The notes under the pieces were generated by a model. It did not search any database. It was not told the DNA's origin and saw only the letters and a list, made by a program, of their open reading frames with translations. A stretch of DNA of 64,000 bases from NCBI GenBank assembly GCA_037349105.1, contig JAYJMM010000080.1:1178001-1242000 (forward strand), read 5' to 3'. The DNA is from Limnomonas spitsbergensis. Taxonomy: Eukaryota > Chlorophyta > Chlorophyceae > Chlamydomonadales. The position numbers were made by a program, and so were the translations under genes. This document shows, in pieces, positions 57,751 to 64,000 of the stretch (position 1 is its first letter; the number at the start of each line of letters is the position of its first letter).

Positions 57751-60700
57751 ATGAGCGGGATAGGGGCTGTAGAAGTGCCCAAAGTCGCTCCAGAGATTGA
57801 GAAGGATAGTGTTGCTAAGAACACAAGGGGTGCTCTAGCAGCAAAGGGTGCGCCAGTTGGAGCCTCAGTTGCTGGAACCTCGTCTGCTCCTCCAGTTTCG
57901 TTGGTGCAACCGAAGCCTGTATGGCAACAGATGTATGATAGGGCTGGACCAGCAGCTAAAGTATGCCTGGATAAGCTAAGGCTCAAGCAAGAGATGGTTG
58001 AGCAGGCGATGTCAGCTTTGGAAAGCAGTCAAGAAGCATGCAGCCATGAGGAATTTGACGAGACGCTAACCACCACAATTTCTCCTATTGAAGATGAGAG
58101 GAACGAAGCTATTAAAGAAGCCCTGATTGTGTCACCTGCCCAGGTTCCAAGGAAGTTCATAGATGTGGAAACAGGGAAAGAGGTGTTAATGCAATATGAC
58201 AACCCTGTGTATACGTACCTCAAAAAGGAGAGTCGCAAGTATGCTTTCACTGGGACGCCGTCTAAGATGACGCAGGTTACCCGGCTTGCAGAACAGAGTG
58301 TTGTGACTGATGTCGGGGGTGGGTCTCAGTCTGGGTCTGCTACATCAGTAGCCGCGCCCCAGAGAGCATCTGAACTGTCCCCTGTTGTGCACGTGTCAAT
58401 GCCTTTTGCGGTGCACGAGCCCATGGCGCAGAGTGCACCAGTGCATGTGCCTGTTGCGGACATCCCAGTATTCGTGCCCGTCGCTGCTGCCGCCTCTGTC
58501 CCTCCCTCCAATGCTGCGCCTATTCAGGGTGCATCTGTGAGAAGAGAAGGTCATGGTGTGGAATCTGGATCATCACGTCCGCCACCGCCGCCACCGCCGC
58601 CGCCGACGCAAGTCCCTGCGAGGTCGGCTGGACAGACGCATAACGTACCAGTCTACCCACAGTCTGGACGATATGAAGATTCTGTGCCGCGGATGCAAGG
58701 TTTGGCGTCCGTGTCGGAAGAGCCTGAAGGTGAAGGATCTGGGGGAAGCACCGGGGATGATGTCACCGCTGGAGAACTTCCAGAACAAGGTAACCGCTTC
58801 ACGGGACCTTCTGCATCACAGTCATTTCATACGGCTGTGGGCACTGAGCATTCCAATTGGAATACTCCTGTCACTCAGGGTCTAGGTGGTTTTGGGCTGG
58901 ATAGCTCCAGGGTTAGGGCAGTCCGTGAAAGGGCGGCACTTGCCCAGAGACTGCTACTGGAATATGATCGCCGACAGCAAGGTGAGGATGCAGCTAGAAA
59001 CGCTGCAATGACCATTGAGCCCCTTCGGGCAAGCACCAGAGGTACGGCAGCTGCACCGTCCCAGGAACGCAGCCATCAAGAGCCGTCCCATGAGGATCAG
59101 AGTAGGTTCAGGCCTGCTCAACAGGTACCCAGTGAGCCCACATGGAATGGGTTCCAGTCTGCGTACTCGGGAGGAATGCATCATGCGTTTCCACAAGGTG
59201 TAAGGGATTCCAGTCATGGCCAGAGACAGCACCAACAGTCTGGTCAAGGTCACGGGCATGATCAAAACCAAGGTCAGTCGCAAGGGCAGGGCATGAATCA
59301 GAACCTGCGGTATGGACATCAAGACCGAGGTGAGTTCCACGGAGGTGGGACAGAAACTGGCTATAGTCAAGGGCCAGCAAGAGGTAACCAACCACCTAAT
59401 GGTGGAGCACCGTCTGGTGGGGGTCAGCCTCCAGGTCACATATGGGTGTCAAGACATGGTGTGTTGTTTGAGTCAGGAGACCCTTCCTGGAGTCAAGCTC
59501 TTGCAGGAGGTGATCCTGGTGGACGCCCTGATTCAGAGAGTGCCACACCAGGACCAGTAAATTGGCTGACTGATGTCAAGCTAGATGGGAAGACTGTGAT
59601 TGACTCGTCCAGGGTTGTTGAGTTCTCAGCGACTGAGAGCATTATCTCTCACAGGATATGGGACCGATCACTCATGTTGTTCTGGGGGAATAACGTGCAT
59701 AGGCTGCACGATGCTGTGTCTGCCCAGGTGAGCATCATCATGAGCACTATTCTGCCAGCAGGGGTCGCTTTTCTCAAGAAGCACTTCGCAGAGCTAGAGT
59801 ATTTGTGCCCCAGTGCAATGCCGCCCATGGTGAGAGCCATTGAGGGCAGGGACGGCAGTACCAGGAATGATTTCCTGCAGGATGGCACTCAGACCATCAT
59901 GGGGAACATGAGGAGGAATAAGATGATCCTGATGGGGGTCGAGGAGGCTGGGGTACGAGAGTACGAGCCTTATCCATTGCAGGACGAGCCCTACAGCTTT
60001 ATTGAAGCCCTGTTGATGGTAGCCAAGCGCTACCTCAACGTTGCAACATCAGCTGAATTAGCCATTTGGACCCAGGGCTGCATCATGGGTAAGCAGAATC
60101 AGCTTGACAGGACGGTACTTGTCAGCGAGAACCCCAGGCAGTTTGGGATCAGGTGTCTGTCAGTTTACTCAGCGTTTCATGGGTCTAACAAGATCGCTTA
60201 CAATGGGACGATTGAGAGGACATCTATCATTGATGTGATCATGCGTGGTGTACCAGTGTACCTCCAGGAGGTGTGTGAGAGAGAGCTTCATGGCTTGGGT
60301 GTTGAAGATGACAACTTCAGAGTCCAGGCGAGTGTGATCATTGAGGCCATGCAGAATGCATATGAGTACCGTGTGAGGACACAGGTCAGGAAGGGTATCA
60401 GGTATGAGGACCTGACTGCAGAGGGAAGCAAAGATGTTGGAAGAAGAAACCAGAATTCTGGTCAGCATGCTACACCTCGGAGTCATGCCACTGAGGTGAG
60501 ATCTAGTGCATGGGGCTACCCTAGCACTATGCACCCGCATCGCGGCCCGAGCGCCGGATCATTCAGGCCTTTCCAGGCTGGAAGAGGAGGAGGTGGGTAC
60601 AGCCATGTGCAGAGACCAACAGGATCGGGTTACCCTTCCATCAGACCGATGGCTGTTAAAAACTGTCAGATCTGCCACGGTGATCACTACCTGGATAAGT

Positions 60701-61191
60701 GTGACCAGTTGCCTGCTTTCCTGGCTTCTGCGGCCAGAGGTAGGGCGATGGAGGCTGCAGAGAAAGGACCAAAGTCCGCTGCAGCCAAATCTGCAGCGGA
60801 CGGCGCGCCTATGCCAACTGCTGCAGTGGCAAGGGCGCAGGTGGATCCAGGTGAACTGCAGAGGGCTGTGCCATATGTGTCCTTAGGGCCTGAGTACATG
60901 CCGGAGGCAGAGGTAAAATTCAATCTGGACAATCACTATGCCGCGTGTGCAGTGGAGGAGGAACAAAGTGGTGTTAGGTTCTATCAACGGGACCAAGGTG
61001 AGGACTACGAGCACAGAAATGATGCTGCCTACAGAAGCCCAGGGCTTCATGCGCATGCAACAGAGTACCGAGGTGAGGAAGTGCACAGTGCGCAGCTAGC
61101 GCAATACAATGATGGTTGGGATGAGCCGGGTGACCCTGATCAATGCCCAGGGGGTGAAGCACAGGGATGCTTTGGCTCCAATTACAACTGA
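57751..61191 (+). CDS. Gag-like retroelement protein with zinc knuckle
   Basis: 1146 residues from the first in-frame ATG; the frame opens 42 bases earlier at a GTG. Residues ~60-170 are a charged helical region. ~190-600 is a low-complexity Pro/Ser/Gln linker including a run of eight prolines and a GQGHGHDQNQGQ stretch. ~600-950 is a folded, hydrophobic capsid-like region. A zinc knuckle of form C-X2-C-X3-H-X4-C follows (CQICHGDHYLDKC; C972, C975, H979, C984). That short spacing is seen in some retroelement Gags, for example BEL/Pao types, but assignment to a clade is not possible from Gag alone. The reading frame is intact, so the copy is either young or under selection. It is followed 33 bases later by the protease-like ORF in the same orientation. 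GTGAGT-like words inside raise the possibility of splicing, not tested. Confidence 0.7.
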   Translation: MSGIGAVEVPKVAPEIEKDSVAKNTRGALAAKGAPVGASVAGTSSAPPVSLVQPKPVWQQMYDRAGPAAKVCLDKLRLKQEMVEQAMSALESSQEACSHEEFDETLTTTISPIEDERNEAIKEALIVSPAQVPRKFIDVETGKEVLMQYDNPVYTYLKKESRKYAFTGTPSKMTQVTRLAEQSVVTDVGGGSQSGSATSVAAPQRASELSPVVHVSMPFAVHEPMAQSAPVHVPVADIPVFVPVAAAASVPPSNAAPIQGASVRREGHGVESGSSRPPPPPPPPPTQVPARSAGQTHNVPVYPQSGRYEDSVPRMQGLASVSEEPEGEGSGGSTGDDVTAGELPEQGNRFTGPSASQSFHTAVGTEHSNWNTPVTQGLGGFGLDSSRVRAVRERAALAQRLLLEYDRRQQGEDAARNAAMTIEPLRASTRGTAAAPSQERSHQEPSHEDQSRFRPAQQVPSEPTWNGFQSAYSGGMHHAFPQGVRDSSHGQRQHQQSGQGHGHDQNQGQSQGQGMNQNLRYGHQDRGEFHGGGTETGYSQGPARGNQPPNGGAPSGGGQPPGHIWVSRHGVLFESGDPSWSQALAGGDPGGRPDSESATPGPVNWLTDVKLDGKTVIDSSRVVEFSATESIISHRIWDRSLMLFWGNNVHRLHDAVSAQVSIIMSTILPAGVAFLKKHFAELEYLCPSAMPPMVRAIEGRDGSTRNDFLQDGTQTIMGNMRRNKMILMGVEEAGVREYEPYPLQDEPYSFIEALLMVAKRYLNVATSAELAIWTQGCIMGKQNQLDRTVLVSENPRQFGIRCLSVYSAFHGSNKIAYNGTIERTSIIDVIMRGVPVYLQEVCERELHGLGVEDDNFRVQASVIIEAMQNAYEYRVRTQVRKGIRYEDLTAEGSKDVGRRNQNSGQHATPRSHATEVRSSAWGYPSTMHPHRGPSAGSFRPFQAGRGGGGYSHVQRPTGSGYPSIRPMAVKNCQICHGDHYLDKCDQLPAFLASAARGRAMEAAEKGPKSAAAKSAADGAPMPTAAVARAQVDPGELQRAVPYVSLGPEYMPEAEVKFNLDNHYAACAVEEEQSGVRFYQRDQGEDYEHRNDAAYRSPGLHAHATEYRGEEVHSAQLAQYNDGWDEPGDPDQCPGGEAQGCFGSNYN

Positions 61192-61224
61192 CATGGAGTA
61201 CCTGGCACCCATCACCTGACAGCA

Positions 61225-62199
61225 ATGGCTGCAGTATTAGGGAGTTTTCGAGATGACTTAGCTAAAAAGGGGTCTAAAAATTTTCCAGACGGGTTCCAGG
61301 GGAGATCCAGAGTCCCTGCCCCGATTTCCAAGTTAGATACACTGGTTACGTTTTCAGCAGCTGAAAATGACTCGCGCCGATCCCGCATAGTTTCTGGGGA
61401 TCCATTTGTGGACAGGGGGGCAGCTTCTGCTTCACGTTTTCAGACTGAAGTTCCGACCACGTTGCTTACGCACGGTCCAGGTTCTCGATGGTCTGAGGTT
61501 AGGGTTCCGTCGAACGGACGGCAGTCTGTGATTGAACCTACTATATTATCTTCTGACGTTTCTCTAACAGACACTACCCAACGCTTACTGTTTGATCGAT
61601 CTGCTTCCCTTCGTGTGCATACTGCTGCAGAGCCTGAGCCTGAATCATTCCTGGTGAGTAATCTGCCTGGACCTGACCCTGTGCGTATGAGCGCCCTCAT
61701 TGCTAACGCCTCGGACATTGGTGCCTATTTTCGTTCGCTTACAGGATCATTGTTTTATTTTGCAAACCCTGAAGAGTCGCCAGGTGAGCAGGTTGGCTTG
61801 ATCTATGATGGCGGCCGAAAGCAATTGCCTGCTAGGGCCATGTTAGACTTCAGGTCCAGTTGCCATTTGATCACCGACAGGGAGGCGCACCGCCTAGGCA
61901 TACCTGTTCTTCCATACCCCATGAAACTAGCCACTAGTGGTGGTGTTGACACGATTAGGGGCATTACGCCTATTATCACGATTTCTTATGGGGCAGGGTC
62001 GGCGGAGCTTACCAGTGAGCACTGTTTTCTTGTCATTGCCTGGGCTCCGTCGCATTCGTTCACTGCACTGTTCGGGAACCCTGATAGCATACATTTCAGA
62101 GCGATTCATGATGTTGCCAGAGGGATCCTCACATTCAGGCCAAACTGGTCTTCAGATGTTCTTGAGCTGCCAGTATCGACTGTGAGATCTGATAACTAG
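61225..62199 (+). CDS. Retroviral-type aspartic protease-like ORF
   Basis: 324 residues from an ATG 33 bases after the Gag stop. Residues ~200-310 follow the retropepsin layout: ARAMLDFRSSCHLITDREA at the expected active-site loop, an LATSGG turn, and near the end ALFGNPDSIHFRA with GILTF, similar to the conserved strand after the ILG motif. The catalytic Asp208 is present, but the usual Asp-Thr/Ser-Gly is Asp-Phe-Arg, so activity is doubtful. The N-terminal 190 residues are unlike known domains. A purine-rich GAGTTGAGGGGGGAAG (62242-62257) follows the stop and looks like a polypurine tract; the bases after it begin TGTG. Confidence 0.6.
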   Translation: MAAVLGSFRDDLAKKGSKNFPDGFQGRSRVPAPISKLDTLVTFSAAENDSRRSRIVSGDPFVDRGAASASRFQTEVPTTLLTHGPGSRWSEVRVPSNGRQSVIEPTILSSDVSLTDTTQRLLFDRSASLRVHTAAEPEPESFLVSNLPGPDPVRMSALIANASDIGAYFRSLTGSLFYFANPEESPGEQVGLIYDGGRKQLPARAMLDFRSSCHLITDREAHRLGIPVLPYPMKLATSGGVDTIRGITPIITISYGAGSAELTSEHCFLVIAWAPSHSFTALFGNPDSIHFRAIHDVARGILTFRPNWSSDVLELPVSTVRSDN

Positions 62200-62241
62200 A
62201 CTTCTACAGCACCTTTCAACTCTGCACGATTGCATCGTGTA

Positions 62242-62471
62242 GAGTTGAGGGGGGAAGTGTGCTGCTGATTGTGATGACACTGTATTACATCTCTTCACAT
62301 CACTCAATCTGCTTCCCTCCTCCTCATTGCTGCAGAGCTACTCCCTCAAGTGAGTACCAGTCTTCATACTGCACTACCCCCTGATTACGGTGTAGTGGAC
62401 TCTGTTAGTATCAGTTGTTAGTGATTCTTTGTATGATGCTGAGCGCCTCCGGTGCCTGTCGTCCTGCGCAG
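62242..62471 (+). promoter_or_regulatory. Polypurine-tract-like sequence and intron-like spacer
   Basis: GAGTTGAGGGGGGAAG is followed by TGTGCTGCTGATTGTG. From 62351 there is AAGTGAGTACC, CTGATTACGGTGTAGT and finally CTGCGCAG just before an ATG at 62472, a plausible GT...AG intron. The AAGTGAGTACC...CTGATTACGGTGTAGT pair recurs at 63379-63440 before the next ORF. Confidence 0.5.
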
Positions 62472-63316
62472 ATGGATATGAGGTCTGGGTTGATCAATTT
62501 TGAGCAACCCACGCATCGGTTGGCTTGGGGAGGAGGCTGATACCTACCATTTTGGAAGTGGCACACATTTTGAGGGAAGGCTACATAGATATGCGCCACA
62601 AAGGGGTATTCCCTTGTATAATGACTACCCTATTGAAATGGCAAACGAAATGGAACTATTGCCTCCATTATCGTTTTTCACTGAGTTTGAGAATGACCAG
62701 CAAGGCTACATGGTCACGCTTTATGCTGATAAAGCACAGCAGGCAGCCAGAGTCATTGTAGAACGGCTTGAAGTCATCACGCATCAGAGCTGCGTCTTTG
62801 AATCAGAGCATCATGTACGCCATTGGTGCTGACTTCCTTGACGTTTACAATGAGAGCTGGTATGGACAATTCCATTACGGCATCTTAACCCCGTACCTGC
62901 AAGGAATTGGCATAATTCCACAGCTAGGCACCATGCCTGAAGGTGTCGCTACAGCAAGGATGCACCTTATTGCTAAAGGTCGCGAGATTCTGACGCATTA
63001 TGGCAATCACATGCGTGGGCAGTGGCTGCTTTACCTACAGCAGCGCATCACCCTTTACAACTGGTGCATGCAAATGACTGCACTACCACAGCCGCACTGG
63101 GATGACACCTGGCATAATGATTATCTGGCCTGGATGGCGCAGCATGGTCATGTCTTTGACAAGCCGCATGGCTACTATGGGCAATACCCATCTGTCTGGT
63201 TCACGGACATCATGGCAAACCTTGATCAAGACGCACCATACGGGCCAACAACGGGCACGCCTCTCATTCCGGGAGACATCGTGTTTGGCCCTGAGCCTGC
63301 ACCTGCAGCGCCCTAG
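62472..63316 (+). pseudogene. Frame-disrupted ORF of the retroelement-like unit, unidentified
   Basis: Three overlapping open pieces: a short frame from ATG 62472, then 62503-62832 (contains EEADTYHFGSGTHF and LPPLSFFTEFEN) and 62795-63316 (contains MYAIGADFLDVYNESWYGQF and a Trp/His-rich middle, ending EPAPAAP). Neighbouring pieces could join by a frameshift or splice, so this may be one decayed protein or an unusual spliced gene. I do not recognise the family. Confidence 0.4.
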
Positions 63317-63545
63317 GTAATTGAACTGACAATTAACTAGTGTCTTTCAATTGATGCTTGCGCAGATCCGAGTACTTGAAGTGAGTACCGCTGCGATCAA
63401 CTAACATCGATCAGTCACCGTCTGATTACGGTGTAGTTACTTGCTTGACAGCAGCAGTTATTTTGTCATGAGAAGTCCTTCTCATGCCAGAATAACTTCT
63501 GGTGTAAATCTAGACTCTCGTAGATTTAGACATGCTTCATAATTG
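63317..63545 (+). other. Spacer with repeated intron-like cassette
   Basis: Contains the second AAGTGAGTACC...CTGATTACGGTGTAGT cassette (about 63379-63440) and an inverted repeat GAGAAGTCCTTCTC (63470-63483). Confidence 0.5.
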
Positions 63546-64000
63546 ATGTCTGGAAGGGCTTACCGCCTGGAATATATTGGGAGTTCAGCTGTCGCTTGTA
63601 TGTTTAGAATTCCTGGCATGGGTGACATTGAACTTAGTGTTGAGGATGCTAGCGCCCTGTACCCGTCTGTAGGGATAGCAGCAGATAAACCTGTTAGCAA
63701 ATCCTTAGCGCAGTACCGCTTTGATGTAATCAAAGAGGTCATTAGGTTGCAGAATGATAGACTGTTGACCAGTATCACACAGCTAAAAGTTGCTAGAGAT
63801 GAACTTGACCAGGATTCGGATGCGTCTGAAGACCTCACGGTCGACAGAATCTCTGAATTAAGGTTGACCTGCGAGAGTGCAAAATTAGACATCATCAGTC
63901 ATCAGCTACTGTTTGATTGGTACAAATACATTGCTATGTCTGAGTTTGAATTCCCTTTGCCTAGAGCATTTGATATTGCTTGGGAAACTGAGGCAAGCCT
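63546..64000 (+). CDS. Unidentified ORF, incomplete at window end
   Basis: Open from ATG 63546 (an in-frame TAA lies directly upstream) to the last base, at least 151 residues. The visible part has a short hydrophobic start (YIGSSAVACMF) and then mostly helical, coiled-coil-like sequence (VIKEVIRLQNDRLLTSITQL). It shares orientation and spacer structure with the preceding ORFs and probably belongs to the same element or gene cluster. No family recognised. Confidence 0.5.
   Translation, partial: MSGRAYRLEYIGSSAVACMFRIPGMGDIELSVEDASALYPSVGIAADKPVSKSLAQYRFDVIKEVIRLQNDRLLTSITQLKVARDELDQDSDASEDLTVDRISELRLTCESAKLDIISHQLLFDWYKYIAMSEFEFPLPRAFDIAWETEAS

Noticed and set aside
62257..62471. 3' LTR of the Gag unit starting TGTGCTGC
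   Set aside because: It follows a polypurine-like tract, but no matching sequence occurs upstream of the Gag ORF, so an LTR cannot be claimed.

Overview
The window is nuclear DNA of a eukaryote, most likely a green alga. Five multi-exon genes can be read by joining GT-AG exons in phase. One is a plastid-type (IMPL1-like) inositol monophosphatase with a transit-peptide-like N-terminus, and another is an mTERF protein typical of organelles. Short CCCTAAA/TTTAGGG telomere-like runs occur in many places. A large, repeat-rich prasinophyte such as Cymbomonas would fit, but that name is only an inference. No bacterial operons, rRNA, tRNA or CRISPR arrays were seen.

Layout. 1-6031: an ankyrin-repeat ORF (2077-3543), a truncated LTR copy (468-1110), an intact solo LTR (4645-5509), and a ~95-bp tandem array that is really an amplified 3' end of the next gene. 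6032-10652 (-): a 5-exon gene for an Smr-domain protein with an N-acylation motif. 10653-14225: repeats, including a ~0.93-kb foldback hairpin. 14226-21123 (+): a 9-exon FAD-dependent amine-oxidase-like gene with a signal peptide. 23648-32776 (-): a 9-exon IMPL1-like gene, divergent from a 7-exon mTERF gene at 33327-39308 (+). 39309-42435: dispersed repeats and a hAT element with target-site duplication (41137-42232). 42436-56497 (-): an 11-exon gene for a CLASRP/SWAP-N type splicing regulator with an RS domain. 57751-64000 (+): a Gag-like ORF, a retroviral-type protease-like ORF and further compact ORFs of a retroelement-like unit running off the window.

The most striking property is shared by all five spliced genes. 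Their introns hold decayed tandem copies ('echoes') of the neighbouring exon boundary: acceptor plus the first 30-60 coding bases on the 5' side of an exon, or the last coding bases plus donor on the 3' side, repeated every ~70-150 bp. The largest introns also carry very different minisatellites (9, 26, 31 and 65 bp units). Because several of these arrays lack stop codons they produce very long meaningless ORFs, which I have not called as genes.

All gene models here come from reading the sequence by eye: phases, splice dinucleotides and known family motifs. Exon ends flagged as uncertain need transcript evidence.
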